A stretch of 64,000 nt of DNA from Halothermothrix orenii H 168 (GTDB lineage Bacteria; Bacillota; Halanaerobiia; Halanaerobiales; Halothermotrichaceae), in contig NC_011899.1 of NCBI RefSeq assembly GCF_000020485.1, positions 1,458,501 to 1,522,500 of the forward strand, given 5' to 3'. The position numbers and the translations under genes were made by a program. The notes beneath the pieces were generated by a model. That model was not told the DNA's origin and made no database searches. It saw only the letters and a list, made by a program, of their open reading frames with translations. Positions 53,262 through 63,312 of this stretch are shown piece after piece (the stretch's first letter is position 1; the number at the start of each line of letters is the position of its first letter).

Positions 53262-54302
53262 CTAAGATATTTTTTTCGGGGTGATTAAGACACGCTTCAG
53301 AGATTCCAGCTCTTCCAGGGCAACCCCGGTCCCTTTAACTACACAGTCAAGTGGTTCTTCAGCTAAATGAACAGGCATCTGGGTTTCCTCCATTAAAAGT
53401 CTATCAAGACCCTGTAGTAATGAACCACCACCGGTTAATACAATTCCCTTGTCCATTACATCAGCTGATAATTCAGGAGGGGTTTTTTCAAGGGTATACT
53501 TTACTGCATCCATAATCTGGGTTACAGGTTCTTCCAGAGCTTCTCTTATCTCCTCAGCCGTAACCTCTATTGTCTTGGGAAGACCAGAAACCAGATCCCT
53601 ACCCCTTATTTCTTTTGTCTTCTCAGGCTCATCAGTAACAGCAGACCCGATGTCTATCTTTATTTCTTCAGAAGTCCTTTCCCCGATCATCAGATTATAT
53701 TTACGTTTAATATACTGAATAATGGCTTCATCCATTTCATCACCACCGATCCGGATCGACCGGCTGGTAACTATACCCCCTAAAGATATGATAGCAACCT
53801 CGGTGGTACCTCCTCCAATGTCAACAACCATATTACCGGTTGGCTCATGGACCGGCAACCCGGCCCCAATGGCTGCTGCCATAGGCTCCTCTATCAAATA
53901 GGCTTCCCTGGCGCCAGCACTTCTGGCTGCATCCAGAACAGCCCTTTTTTCAACCTCAGTTACCCCTGACGGAACACAGATAATAACCCGGGGTCGAACC
54001 AGTCTGGTTCTTTTATGGGCCTTTTCTATAAAATGTCTAATCATTGTTTCTGTAATATCAAAATCGGCAATAACCCCATCTTTCATTGGTCTTACGGCAA
54101 TAATATTGCCAGGGGTTCTACCAATCATTTTTTTAGCCTCTTCACCAACTGCCAGAACACTATCCTCACTACTATCTAATGCTACTACTGAAGGTTCTCT
54201 AATCAGGATTCCTTTTCCTTTAATATAAACTAATGTATTCGCTGTTCCCAGGTCAATACCCATATCACGGGAAAATGGTGCACTGATAAATTTAAATACC
54301 AT
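53262..54302 (-). CDS. mreB: MreB actin-like protein
   Basis: 346 residues. [19 protein letters not shown] (phosphate 1), [20 protein letters not shown] (phosphate 2) and [17 protein letters not shown] (adenosine) are all intact. It forms membrane-bound filaments that direct lateral-wall synthesis. The spacing to the next gene is 12 bases; RadC is upstream. Confidence 0.98.
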   Translation of the reverse strand: MVFKFISAPFSRDMGIDLGTANTLVYIKGKGILIREPSVVALDSSEDSVLAVGEEAKKMIGRTPGNIIAVRPMKDGVIADFDITETMIRHFIEKAHKRTRLVRPRVIICVPSGVTEVEKRAVLDAARSAGAREAYLIEEPMAAAIGAGLPVHEPTGNMVVDIGGGTTEVAIISLGGIVTSRSIRIGGDEMDEAIIQYIKRKYNLMIGERTSEEIKIDIGSAVTDEPEKTKEIRGRDLVSGLPKTIEVTAEEIREALEEPVTQIMDAVKYTLEKTPPELSADVMDKGIVLTGGGSLLQGLDRLLMEETQMPVHLAEEPLDCVVKGTGVALEELESLKRVLITPKKIS

Positions 54303-54343
54303 AACGAGTACTCCTTTCCATATTTAGTATTTGTTTTGTATGG

Positions 54344-55030
54344 TTAAATTAAGTTTTCTTTTTTCATGCTTAAGTAAACTCCATCACCGATAATTATATG
54401 ATCCAGCACATCTACCCCCAGTATTTTTCCGGAATCCACTAATCTCCTGGTTACATTAATATCTTCATCACTTGGACTGGGGTCTCCACTGGGGTGATTG
54501 TGAACTAAAATAACAGCAGCACTACTGCGGCGAATAGCTTCTTTAAAAACCTCCCGGGGATGAACAATAGAACTTGATAGTCCACCACGGGAAATCTCTG
54601 ATATAGCAATTAACTGGTTTTTAATATCAAAAAGAATAATCTTAAATACTTCCTGCTTTAAATACCTCATATCGGGCATTACCAGCTCGGCTACATCACC
54701 TGGAGATTTAACCACCGGTCTATTATCCTTCCCTGCCTTAAATAATCGCTTGCTCAACTCTACAGTAGCCTGTATCTGGGCCCCTTTAGCCAGACCAACC
54801 CCATTTATCCGGGTAATTTCTTCAACACTAATATCGTTTAAAGCCTCAAGCCCCCCAAAAAAATTTAAAATGTCCTGTGATAATTCCACTGCAGTTCTTT
54901 TTTTATTACCGGTCCTGATAATCAGGGCCAGTAACTCAGCGTTAGACAGGGCCCGGGCACCATGTTTTATTAGTTTTTCCCGGGGCCTTTCCTCTTCAGG
55001 TAATTCTTTAATGGTATATCGATACTCCAT
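54344..55030 (-). CDS. radC: RadC-type JAB-domain protein
   Basis: 228 residues from ATG 55030 (AAGGAG). Two helix-hairpin-helix-like motifs (LIKHGARALSNAELLALIIR, ITRINGVGLAKGAQIQA) precede a JAMM metal motif, VHNHPSGDPSPSDED. Despite the name, a repair role is not proven. maf-radC-mreB is the usual Firmicutes order. Confidence 0.94.
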   Translation of the reverse strand: MEYRYTIKELPEEERPREKLIKHGARALSNAELLALIIRTGNKKRTAVELSQDILNFFGGLEALNDISVEEITRINGVGLAKGAQIQATVELSKRLFKAGKDNRPVVKSPGDVAELVMPDMRYLKQEVFKIILFDIKNQLIAISEISRGGLSSSIVHPREVFKEAIRRSSAAVILVHNHPSGDPSPSDEDINVTRRLVDSGKILGVDVLDHIIIGDGVYLSMKKENLI

Positions 55031-55100
55031 TCTCCACTCCTTACTCCTCTCCACCAGCACCAACATATATAATTTGATGAAGGCCGGGTTTAACCCGGAC

Positions 55101-55679
55101 CTAAATCACATCAATGGAAAACTCTTTTAGCATCAAGGATAACTTATGGATGGGAAGACCCATTACCGTAAAATAAGAACCCTTAATGCGTTCCACAAAA
55201 ATTCCACCGAGACCCTGAATAGCATAGGAACCCGCTTTATCCATGGGTTCACCGGTATTAACATAGGAGATAATCTCCTGTTTGTCCATTTCCCTCATAT
55301 AAACATCAGTTTTATCATAATCTACCAGTATTTTGCCATTTTCTGTTGACAAAACTGCAAGTCCTGTTAATACAGTATGTTTCTCCCCCTGAAGGCCGGA
55401 AAGCATGTCTATAGCTTCTTCATGGCTGGAGGGTTTACCGAGTATTTTATTCCCCTTAACCACAACAGTATCAGCAGCTATTACACATGATTCCTCGACC
55501 AGTTCTCCAACTTCACTTGCTTTGGCCCTGGCCAGTTCCTGAACCATATCCCTGGGGGGCAAATTTGTATATACACTCTCATCTATTTTACTCGGAACGA
55601 TAGTAAATTTCAATCCCATCAATTTAAGTAATTTTTCCCTTCGCGGTGAAGAAGATGCCAGTACCAGTTTAAGAGCCAT
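55101..55679 (-). CDS. maf: Maf-type nucleotide pyrophosphatase
   Basis: 192 residues. LVLASSSPRREKLLKLMGL (substrate loop), AADTVVVKGNKILGKP with the catalytic Asp, and YAIQGLGGIFVERIKGSYFT identify the family, which removes modified nucleotides such as dTTP/UTP analogues and affects septum formation. Its start overlaps the end of the Gx-transporter gene by 11 bases. Confidence 0.94.
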   Translation of the reverse strand: MALKLVLASSSPRREKLLKLMGLKFTIVPSKIDESVYTNLPPRDMVQELARAKASEVGELVEESCVIAADTVVVKGNKILGKPSSHEEAIDMLSGLQGEKHTVLTGLAVLSTENGKILVDYDKTDVYMREMDKQEIISYVNTGEPMDKAGSYAIQGLGGIFVERIKGSYFTVMGLPIHKLSLMLKEFSIDVI

Positions 55680-56196
55680 AGTTACTCCCCCTTAAAAAAG
55701 TTTCGGGAAGATAATTAACCGTAAAGTATGAAGCTAATCCTACCCCTATTCCGGTGGGAATAGCCATCAACACTAAATAGGGTAGATAGTAAAAAATACC
55801 GGGGTTTGAGATAACAAAATAAGCGGTAATAACCTGACCCAGGTTATGAAAAATAGCCCCAATAACACTTATTCCAATTAAACTAAATTTATTTTTAAGG
55901 TGGGTATAGGCCAGAAACATAGCCAGAAAACTAAATATACCCCCGGATAAACTCAGGTAAAAACTGACTGTCATAAAAGTACCGGCCATTAATGAGCCAA
56001 TTAAAATCCTGAGCAACAATATTTGAAAGCCTCCCTGAAAGCCAAAAAGGACCAGACCAACCAGACTGACTATATTGGCCAGACCCAGTTTAGCTCCGGG
56101 GACTATAGAACTCATGGGTATCATACTCTCTACAAAATGTAAGATTAATCCCATCGATACCAGTAATCCAGTGGTAACCACTCTATGTGTTTTCAC
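55669..56196 (-). CDS. Gx transporter family membrane protein
   Basis: 175 residues, about five membrane segments. MIPMSSIVPGAKLGLANIVS and FHNLGQVITAYFVISNPGIF are the conserved blocks of the family once named heptaprenyl diphosphate synthase component I. It is often encoded with apbE and NusG_II genes, as here, and is suspected of moving a small molecule linked to respiration or quinones. Substrate unknown. Confidence 0.88.
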   Translation of the reverse strand: MKTHRVVTTGLLVSMGLILHFVESMIPMSSIVPGAKLGLANIVSLVGLVLFGFQGGFQILLLRILIGSLMAGTFMTVSFYLSLSGGIFSFLAMFLAYTHLKNKFSLIGISVIGAIFHNLGQVITAYFVISNPGIFYYLPYLVLMAIPTGIGVGLASYFTVNYLPETFLRGSNYGS

Positions 56197-56430
56197 AATA
56201 ATCCCTTCTCCTGATTTAAATCTCCTGATTTATAACTATTACTACAAATGCTCTATTTTACCATATATTTATTATAACAAATACCAGACACATTTATTTA
56301 AATGAATTCAATAATAAAAAATTTATAATAAGTACTATTTGTAGACAAAAAAATCAATTACTAAAGACCCTGATTTATAATTCAATACAGGGTACTATAT
56401 TTCCTTCTTAATATCCAGAAAGGGTAAAAT

Positions 56431-57441
56431 TTACCTGTTAATTAACTCCCTGAATCCTTTACTCAACCAGATCTGGTCGTTTTTAATCATAAGCCCTTCA
56501 ACATCGGGGATTTTTTCAATTAATTCCCGTCCCCTTTCCCAGCCCATTATAAAAACAGCAGTTGACAAAATATCTGCTTCTAAGGCCGTTGGTGCATATA
56601 TGGTCACAGACTGAAGATCTGAACCGGGGTAACCGGTCCGGGGGTCAAGAAGATGGGAATAACGATGCCCGTTAGCCACAAAAAATCTCTCATAATCACC
56701 GGAAGTAGCCAGACTACCCCTTTTCAGGTTTATTATATACCCTTTTAGTATTTGCCCCCTATCTTCAGGGTCTCTTATCCCGAACTTCCAGGGAATACCC
56801 GGGGATTTCACCCCGGTTACTCTAATATTTCCCCCGGCATTTATCATTCCGGCTTTTATTCCATTATCTCTTAAAAATTTAATTCCTTCATCGACTACAT
56901 ATCCTTTGGCCAGACCACCCAGATCTATGGCCATTCCTGGAGGTAAATAAACCTGGTTACTACGGTAAATCTCTATCCTGTCATACCCCACTCTGGATAA
57001 TACCCCTTTAATCTCTCCAGGTGAAGGTACCCGGTTTTTCCTGTTTTTACTGAAACCCCAGAGGTCCATCAGGGGGGCAACAGTAGGGTCAAAAGCCCCC
57101 TGGCTCATCCGGGCATATTTTAAAGAATATCTCAATAATTCAACGGTATCTTCATTTACTTTAACAGCCTGACCACTATTTCGATTTATTACAGAAATAT
57201 CACTTTCAGGGTTAAACCTGTCAAACCTGTCGGCTTTCTCCTTCATATATGAGAGAGCTTCTTCTATAATATCCCCGGCTCCGGGTTGTTTTACTACTTT
57301 AATAGTAACTGTTGTATCCATGAAATAATCTGTCCGGGAAATTATTTCTGGTCGGGCAAAAAGTTTAACCATAATTACAGCAATTATTAATAAAATGAAA
57401 AGAATAATTACCCTTAGAAAATACTTACCAGGAAACCCCAT
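56431..57441 (-). CDS. apbE: FAD:protein FMN transferase (ApbE)
   Basis: 336 residues from ATG 57441 (AGGAGAC); the frame to 57498 overlaps the gene upstream. One N-terminal membrane helix (FLRVIILFILLIIAVIMVKL) anchors the domain outside. DTTVTIKVVKQPGAG, GQAVKVNEDTVELLRYSL, AIDLGGLAKGYVVDEGIKFL and MINAGGNIRVTG are family motifs, with metal ligands in the last third (SADILSTAVFIMG-like). It attaches FMN to Thr of RnfD and RnfG, encoded just upstream. Confidence 0.95.
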   Translation of the reverse strand: MGFPGKYFLRVIILFILLIIAVIMVKLFARPEIISRTDYFMDTTVTIKVVKQPGAGDIIEEALSYMKEKADRFDRFNPESDISVINRNSGQAVKVNEDTVELLRYSLKYARMSQGAFDPTVAPLMDLWGFSKNRKNRVPSPGEIKGVLSRVGYDRIEIYRSNQVYLPPGMAIDLGGLAKGYVVDEGIKFLRDNGIKAGMINAGGNIRVTGVKSPGIPWKFGIRDPEDRGQILKGYIINLKRGSLATSGDYERFFVANGHRYSHLLDPRTGYPGSDLQSVTIYAPTALEADILSTAVFIMGWERGRELIEKIPDVEGLMIKNDQIWLSKGFRELINR

Positions 57442-57844
57442 CAATTTCTGTCTCCTTTGACTCAATCCATATCGATATTTTGTTGGGAACACATACAATA
57501 ACAGGCCCAGGCCCTTTTATCCAGCCTGTTTTTTCACATATTTTCTCCGGATCCCTTTCTGGAGCCTCTTTAACCCTAACATTCCCATTATGGGCTTCAA
57601 TAATGTGGGTTCCGATAGGACCTTTTACCTTGATTAAAAGCGGTTTATCACCATAAGTATCCTCTACAGGTATCTTATGAATAAGCTTTCCCTCACGCAT
57701 TATTACAATAACCTGGTTTCCTCCGTCATTACCCCCACTTAAAAACCCTGTCAGGGGGAATATAATAAAAAAAATGCTAATAACAGTTACAGATACAATC
57801 AGTATTTTATCATAAATTGTCATATATTCTAACAGTCTCTTCAT
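57425..57844 (-). CDS. NusG domain II-containing protein
   Basis: 139 residues. A membrane helix (ILIVSVTVISIFFIIFPLTG) and a beta domain, VIVIMREGKLIHKIPV ... HIIEAHNGNVRVKEAP and GPGPVIVCVPNKISIWI, match the NusG_II family, which is unlinked to transcription despite the name. It commonly lies beside apbE and Rnf genes. It overlaps apbE by 17 bases. Confidence 0.9.
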   Translation of the reverse strand: MKRLLEYMTIYDKILIVSVTVISIFFIIFPLTGFLSGGNDGGNQVIVIMREGKLIHKIPVEDTYGDKPLLIKVKGPIGTHIIEAHNGNVRVKEAPERDPEKICEKTGWIKGPGPVIVCVPNKISIWIESKETEIDGVSW

Positions 57845-58031
57845 TATTTATCCCTTTCCCTGTTATACAAAAAAATCTTCACACATGGTTTGTAAACATA
57901 TTTTAATTTTGAAAGAGGCTGAAATTACCTTAATCATTATTCCCGTTTGAACCATTGAATATCAGGGAGTTGCTTAAATCTTCATAGTTTATTGTAACAT
58001 CTTTTACAGGGCTTGTCTACTGACCAAAATA

Positions 58032-58066
58032 AATAAAACAGGGGCACCACAGTACCCCTGTTTTTT
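58032..58066 (-). terminator. Terminator of the rnf operon
   Basis: AACAGGGG and CCCCTGTT flank a ten-base loop; the minus-strand side continues TTTTATTTATTTT. It lies 70 bases past the rnfB stop and divides it from the NusG_II-apbE unit. Confidence 0.85.
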
Positions 58067-58137
58067 TAACATTTTAAGTTAACTAATTTTTTATAAATTA
58101 TTCTTATTTTATAAATTACTCTTCCTCATTTTATAAA

Positions 58138-59133
58138 TTACTCTTCCACCTGATAGGTAACCTCAATGGCTCCTTTTACCTTACAGGTATCATAACATAT
58201 ACCGCACTTAACACAGGTTTCAGGGTTAATTTCATGTTTTTCCTTTAAAGACCCTTCAATAGCATCAACCGGACAGGCTCTGGCACACCTGGTACAACCA
58301 ACACATTTATCAGTAATATGAATTTCCTCAATCCTCCGGCCCTCAAACTCAATGGCACCGGTTGGACACTTCTCAGCACAGAGGCCACAGTTAATACACT
58401 TATCATAATCGATAACGGCAAGGTTATCTTCAATGGTGATGGCATCGACCGGACAAACCCGGGCACAGATCCCACAGCCTATACAACCCACTTCACAGAC
58501 ACCTTTTACTACTTTCCCATGGTCATGGGAAGAACACCTGATATGATTTTTCCCTGAAAGGGGGGCCAGGGTAATAATACCACGGGGACAGGCCTCTACA
58601 CATTTGCCACAGCCAGTGCATTTATCATAATTTACTTCCGGAAGACCATTTTCATTCATTTCAATAGCATCAAAAGGGCAGACAGCAACACAGTCACCCA
58701 GGCCAAGGCAGCCATACTGACAGGCCTTTGTTCCCCCATTAACCATATTGGCAGCCTTACAGCTTTCGATACCCATATATTCAGCAGGCTGACGGGTTTC
58801 CTTCCAGCCACCATTACATAAAACCTGGGCAACCTTTTTCTCACCAGCTTCTGCTTCAAGTCCCATTATATCAGCAATCTTATCAGCCACCTCAGCCCCT
58901 CCGACCGGACAACCGTTAACAGGGGCTTCTCCTTTAACTACCGCTTCCGCAAAACTACTGCATCCAGCATAACCACAGGCCCCACAATTGGCCCCTGGTA
59001 AGGCTTCTTCAACTTCATCTATTCTTTTATCCCTCTCAACATGGAAAGTTCTTGAAGCTATACCCAGACCAGCTGCCAGTAAGGCCCCGAGGCCTCCCAT
59101 GCTGAGGAGAGAATATACATATACTGGTTCCAT
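58138..59133 (-). CDS. rnfB: Rnf complex subunit B (iron-sulfur)
   Basis: 331 residues. A membrane helix at the N-terminus, then a 4Fe-4S motif [16 protein letters not shown] with further Cys (CPVG), followed by several ferredoxin-type CxxCxxCxxxCP clusters ([59 protein letters not shown]). It takes electrons from ferredoxin. More clusters than in proteobacterial RnfB, as in other Firmicutes/Thermotoga. A 19-base repeat covers the gene end (58110-58150). Confidence 0.96.
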   Translation of the reverse strand: MEPVYVYSLLSMGGLGALLAAGLGIASRTFHVERDKRIDEVEEALPGANCGACGYAGCSSFAEAVVKGEAPVNGCPVGGAEVADKIADIMGLEAEAGEKKVAQVLCNGGWKETRQPAEYMGIESCKAANMVNGGTKACQYGCLGLGDCVAVCPFDAIEMNENGLPEVNYDKCTGCGKCVEACPRGIITLAPLSGKNHIRCSSHDHGKVVKGVCEVGCIGCGICARVCPVDAITIEDNLAVIDYDKCINCGLCAEKCPTGAIEFEGRRIEEIHITDKCVGCTRCARACPVDAIEGSLKEKHEINPETCVKCGICYDTCKVKGAIEVTYQVEE

Positions 59134-59151
59134 CCTTTCACCTCCGTAAAC

Positions 59152-59745
59152 TTAAATGGAAATCATACCGGAAAAACCCATAAAAGCCATAGCCATAATC
59201 CCGGCAATAATCAGGGTTATGGGAACCCCTTTTAAAGCTTCCGGTACATCAGCAAACTCCAGTGTTTCCCTGAGACCCGCCATCAGAACAATTGCCAGGG
59301 TAAAGCCAACACCGGCACTCAATCCGAAGACAATACTTTCAATAAAATTGTAGCCATTTAGTGGAATTAATAAAGCCAGACCGAGGATAGCACAGTTAGT
59401 GGTAATCAAGGGTAGATAAATCCCCAGTGCTTTGTATAAAACCGGGCTGGTCTTTTTTATAAACATCTCAACAAACTGTACTAGAGAAGCTATAACAATA
59501 ATAAAGGAGACATACTGTAAAAAAGGCAAATTGAACATTTCAAGGATATAGGTATTAATTAACCAGGTTGCAGCCCCGGTCATAGTCATTACAAAAGTAG
59601 TTGCCAGTCCCATACTGAAGGCAGTCTCCACATGACGGGAAACACCTAAAAAAGGACAGATACCCAAAAACCGGACCAGTATAAAATTGTTAACGAGGAC
59701 AGTACTAATAAATATTAAAAGTATCCGGGTAAATTCTTCAGACAT
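59152..59745 (-). CDS. rnfA: Rnf complex subunit A
   Basis: 197 residues, six membrane segments. NNFILVRFLGICPFLGVSRH and TTNCAILGLALLIPL contain the two conserved cysteines that hold a 2Fe-2S cluster with RnfE. Inverted-topology partner of RnfE, four bases downstream of it. Confidence 0.96.
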   Translation of the reverse strand: MSEEFTRILLIFISTVLVNNFILVRFLGICPFLGVSRHVETAFSMGLATTFVMTMTGAATWLINTYILEMFNLPFLQYVSFIIVIASLVQFVEMFIKKTSPVLYKALGIYLPLITTNCAILGLALLIPLNGYNFIESIVFGLSAGVGFTLAIVLMAGLRETLEFADVPEALKGVPITLIIAGIMAMAFMGFSGMISI

Positions 59746-59748
59746 TGC

Positions 59749-60348
59749 TTATCTCTCCCCTTTATTACCGAGTCTACTTATATAATTCATGATTCCAACT
59801 AATATTCCCAGACTGATAAAAGCACCACCCGGTAAAACCATTATTATCATGGGTTCATAGCCGGCCCCAAAAATAGGATTACCGAAGATAGTCCCCATAC
59901 CCAGAGCCTCACGGACTACACTTAAAACAAACAGGGCCCAGGTAAAACCGGCTCCCATTCCCAGAGCATCAGCAATAGACAGGTGAAGAGGGTTTTTAGA
60001 AGCAAATGCCTCCTGCCTCCCCAGAATTAAGCAGTTAACCACAATTAATGGCACAAATAAGCTTAATGAGGCCGCAATGGTAGGAAAGAAAGCCTTAAGA
60101 AAGTAATCCACAAAAGTAACAAAGGTAGCTATAATCAAAATATAACTTGGAATTCTAACATCATTGGGTATTAACTTTTTTATCAGGGAAATAACAATTT
60201 CTGATGACAGTAAAACAAAAGTTGTTGCCAGTCCCATGGCCAGACCATTTTCAGCTGTATTGGTAACCGCCAGGGTAGGACACATTCCAATAACAAGCCT
60301 GAAAATCGGATTTTCATTCCATAAACCTTTGATAAATTCCTTTAACAT
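59749..60348 (-). CDS. rnfE: Rnf complex subunit E
   Basis: 199 residues, six membrane segments. NPIFRLVIGMCPTLAVTNTA and VVNCLILGRQEAFA are the family motifs (Cys of the shared cluster). Forms the pseudo-symmetric core with RnfA. Its start base is the same as the rnfG stop base (60348), so translation is coupled. Confidence 0.96.
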   Translation of the reverse strand: MLKEFIKGLWNENPIFRLVIGMCPTLAVTNTAENGLAMGLATTFVLLSSEIVISLIKKLIPNDVRIPSYILIIATFVTFVDYFLKAFFPTIAASLSLFVPLIVVNCLILGRQEAFASKNPLHLSIADALGMGAGFTWALFVLSVVREALGMGTIFGNPIFGAGYEPMIIMVLPGGAFISLGILVGIMNYISRLGNKGER

Positions 60349-60908
60349 TATTCAGACCCACCCCCATAATACCGCTTAATATCTTTTACAGCCTTTTCTA
60401 CAATATTTGTTACCTTCTGGGAGGATATCGTAGCCCCCGAAATAGCTTCAACTTCATAAGGGTTTGATACCGGTCTTTTTACAACACTGTATTCTCCGAA
60501 GGGTTTATCCCTGAAGTTTTTCTCAAAGTCTTCTCCAGTAATATTGGCTCCCAATCCAGGGGTTTCCTGGTGATTCAGGACCTTGATACCATATATTTTT
60601 CCACTTACCGGATCAGCTCCGAGCATCAGGGTTATGATACCCTGGAAACCGCCACCACTTGTTTCCAGAGCTATACCAACCATACTCCCATTACTATAAC
60701 CTTCATAAAAGGTAAGGTCACCTTTTTTGACCTGTTTCACGTCATCAACATCAGGTAAAACAGAGTAAATAGCCTCTTTTTTGGCCATTTCGTCATGTTT
60801 ATTTATCATTGGAGTAGTCCATTCATATACATAAGCAAGGGCAAAAGCAGAAAAAAGGCCGATAATTGTTAAGGTAAGAACTAACCTCATGAGATTATTA
60901 TTTTGCAC
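60348..60908 (-). CDS. rnfG: Rnf complex subunit G (covalent flavoprotein)
   Basis: 186 residues. One N-terminal membrane helix and an FMN-binding domain with SGAT at 157-160, where T160 would carry FMN (E-A-I-SGAT fits the ApbE target pattern). It moves electrons across the membrane side. Overlaps rnfD by 11 bases. Confidence 0.95.
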   Translation of the reverse strand: MQNNNLMRLVLTLTIIGLFSAFALAYVYEWTTPMINKHDEMAKKEAIYSVLPDVDDVKQVKKGDLTFYEGYSNGSMVGIALETSGGGFQGIITLMLGADPVSGKIYGIKVLNHQETPGLGANITGEDFEKNFRDKPFGEYSVVKRPVSNPYEVEAISGATISSQKVTNIVEKAVKDIKRYYGGGSE

Positions 60909-61821
60909 CTGCCTTCACCTCCCCCAGGCTACGGGGACGGGTATAACGGTTTAAAATCGGTACCGTCATATTCATTAAAAGAATTGAAAAGAGGACACCT
61001 TCAGGATAACCACCCCATAACCTGATAACAACAACAATAAGACCAGCACCAACTCCAAAAATCCAGCGACCCATTTTAGTAACCGGTGTTGTTACCATAT
61101 CGGTTGCCATATAAAAAGCACCGAGTACAAGGCCTCCGGCAAAGAGATGGAAAACAGGATCCTGACCAGATAACATTGTTAGCACAAAGACAGACCCCAA
61201 CATCCCGGCAGGAATCCTCCAGTCTATATAACCCTTATAGATTAAATAAACCGCTCCCAGTAACAGAGCCAGGGCTGAAGTTTCTCCTAAACAGCCTCCA
61301 ATATGACCTATAAATAAATCCCAGTAATCTGTCAAAATTCCATCAGACTTCATTAAATTTAAGGGGGTAGCTGTGGTTTGACCATCCAGTATCCAGGTGG
61401 TCATGGGAACCGGATAAGCAGCTATTAAAAAGGCCCTACCAACGAGAGCCGGGTTAAAGGGGTTATACCCCAGACCACCAAAAACCTGTTTCCCGAGGCC
61501 AACAGCCACAACACTCCCGAGGGCTGCAATCCATAACGGAATAGTAGGCGGGAGGGTTAAAGCAAGTAAAATACCTGTAATCACAGCACTCCCATCATTA
61601 ATAGTTACTTCCTTCCCCCGGGCAATTTGAAATATAACCTCGGTTAATAAAGCAAAAACAACTGTTACTGAAATAACTAGCAGAGCATTTATTTTAAAGA
61701 ACCACACTGCGGCTACAATTGCCGGAACCAGTGAGAAAACAACAGACCACATTATCTGATTTACAGTAGTAACATCCCTGATATGAGGTGATGAGGTTAC
61801 TACCAGTTGTTCCCTATTCAT
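60898..61821 (-). CDS. rnfD: Rnf complex subunit D (covalent flavoprotein)
   Basis: 307 residues, about nine membrane segments. DGQTTATPLNLM (146-157) is the FMN attachment site, T152 being the likely acceptor; GYNPFNPALVGRAFLIAAYP is also diagnostic. Together with RnfC, E, A it couples ferredoxin oxidation to Na+ or H+ transport; the ion cannot be read from sequence. Confidence 0.96.
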   Translation of the reverse strand: MNREQLVVTSSPHIRDVTTVNQIMWSVVFSLVPAIVAAVWFFKINALLVISVTVVFALLTEVIFQIARGKEVTINDGSAVITGILLALTLPPTIPLWIAALGSVVAVGLGKQVFGGLGYNPFNPALVGRAFLIAAYPVPMTTWILDGQTTATPLNLMKSDGILTDYWDLFIGHIGGCLGETSALALLLGAVYLIYKGYIDWRIPAGMLGSVFVLTMLSGQDPVFHLFAGGLVLGAFYMATDMVTTPVTKMGRWIFGVGAGLIVVVIRLWGGYPEGVLFSILLMNMTVPILNRYTRPRSLGEVKAGAK

Positions 61822-61832
61822 AACTATCCTCC

Positions 61833-63158
61833 TTACTGAGCCTTTTTCCGTCTGGCTATTATTTCTGCCTTTCCCAGCCTTATATACTCAACCAGAGGGC
61901 GACGGGCCGGGCAAACATAAGAACAGGTACCACATTCAATACAATTGAGAACATTATACTTTTCAAGCTCGTCATACATTTCATGTTTGGCAAAATTGGA
62001 AAGTTGAATCGGCATCAACATCATAGGACAGGAATCGACACACCGGGCACATTTAATACATGGTCTGGGATTAAAATCCTCAATCTCTTCTGGAGGTAAA
62101 ATCAAAAGACCTGAAGTCCCTTTATTGGAAGGAATTCCGGTATGAGGTTGTGAAATACCCATCATGGGTCCACCTACAATCACCTTACCTCCAGGAGAAA
62201 CCATTCCTCCGGCCTGTTCAATCAAATCCTCGATTGGAGTCCCTACCCTGAATACTAAATTCAGGGGGTTCTTAACCCCTCTACCGGTAATAGTTACCGG
62301 GCGTTCAATGAGGGGCATTCCCTTCTTAATAGCATCAGTTACCGCCACAGCTGTAGATACATTATTTACAATCACACCTACATCAAGCGGCAAACCTCCC
62401 ACTGGCACTTCCCTATCCAGGAGGGCTTTAATTAACATCTTTTCGCCACCCTGGGGATATTTAGTCTCCAGAACCTTAACTTCAATCCCCGGTTCATTTT
62501 CTACCACCTTTTTCATAGCCTGGATGGCGTCAGGTTTATTATCTTCAATTCCAATAAGTCCATTCTCTACCCCGGCGGCCTTCATCAAAGCCCTGAGGCC
62601 AAAGACAACATCTTCAGACCTTTCCACCATAATCCGGTGGTCAACTGTTAGATAAGGTTCACACTCAGCACCATTAAGAATAACATGATCAATTTCTTTG
62701 CCTTCGGGGACATTAAGCTTAACATGGGTAGGAAAAGTAGCCCCACCTAAACCAACAATCCCCGCCTCTCTTATAATGTTTTTAATGTCTTCAGGGGTTA
62801 AATCACTTAATTCACCCCGGGGTTTGATACTCTCATCAAGAACATCCTCTTCATCAGCTTCAATTACAACGGCCCTGGACTTTTTACCACTTGGGGTTAA
62901 AACATCAGTTATATCTTTAACAGTACCAGAAACCGAGGCATGAACAGGAGCTGATACAAAAGCATCAGTATCCCCGATTTTTTGACCCAGTTTGACCTGA
63001 TCACCTTTTTTTACCAAAGGATCACAGGGGGCCCCAATATGCTGTTGAAGGGGTATTACCACCTTACCGGGTCGTGCTGCTTTTTTTAATGGCTTATCTC
63101 TGGTAAGCTCTTTGTTATACTCAGGATGGACTCCCTGCCTGAATGTTAGTGCACCCAC
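61833..63158 (-). CDS. rnfC: Rnf complex subunit C (NADH-binding)
   Basis: 441 residues. The N-terminal RnfC barrel (GVHPEYNKELTRDKPLKKAA, AP(V)HASVSGTV) is followed by a Rossmann-type FMN/NADH part (GIVGLGGATFPTHVKLN, LNGAECEPYLTVDHRIMVER) and two 4Fe-4S clusters (CIKCARCVDSCP, CIECGTCSYVCP). It hands electrons to NAD. First gene of rnfCDGEAB; the promoter should lie in 63165-63280. Confidence 0.96.
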   Translation of the reverse strand: MGALTFRQGVHPEYNKELTRDKPLKKAARPGKVVIPLQQHIGAPCDPLVKKGDQVKLGQKIGDTDAFVSAPVHASVSGTVKDITDVLTPSGKKSRAVVIEADEEDVLDESIKPRGELSDLTPEDIKNIIREAGIVGLGGATFPTHVKLNVPEGKEIDHVILNGAECEPYLTVDHRIMVERSEDVVFGLRALMKAAGVENGLIGIEDNKPDAIQAMKKVVENEPGIEVKVLETKYPQGGEKMLIKALLDREVPVGGLPLDVGVIVNNVSTAVAVTDAIKKGMPLIERPVTITGRGVKNPLNLVFRVGTPIEDLIEQAGGMVSPGGKVIVGGPMMGISQPHTGIPSNKGTSGLLILPPEEIEDFNPRPCIKCARCVDSCPMMLMPIQLSNFAKHEMYDELEKYNVLNCIECGTCSYVCPARRPLVEYIRLGKAEIIARRKKAQ

Positions 63159-63279
63159 TTTTTTTCACCCCTTTAGTAATTATAATACAGTATTACGACT
63201 AACAAAAGAATATATATTAAATAAAAAATAAAACAGGCATATGCTAAAAATATTATATATTAAATCCTGGACAAAAACA

Positions 63280-63312
63280 ACCCAAAAAAAAACCCCACAA
63301 ATTAGTGGGTAA
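63280..63312 (-). terminator. Terminator after the SPOR gene
   Basis: On the minus strand CCCAC, loop TAATTT, GTGGGG, then TTTTTTTTT. It begins inside the last codons of the SPOR gene and separates it from rnfC. Confidence 0.85.

Noticed and set aside
62164-62655. Long plus-strand frame opposite rnfC
   Set aside because: Antisense shadow of a clear RnfC gene, Ser/Pro-rich as is typical for such shadows; no ribosome site.
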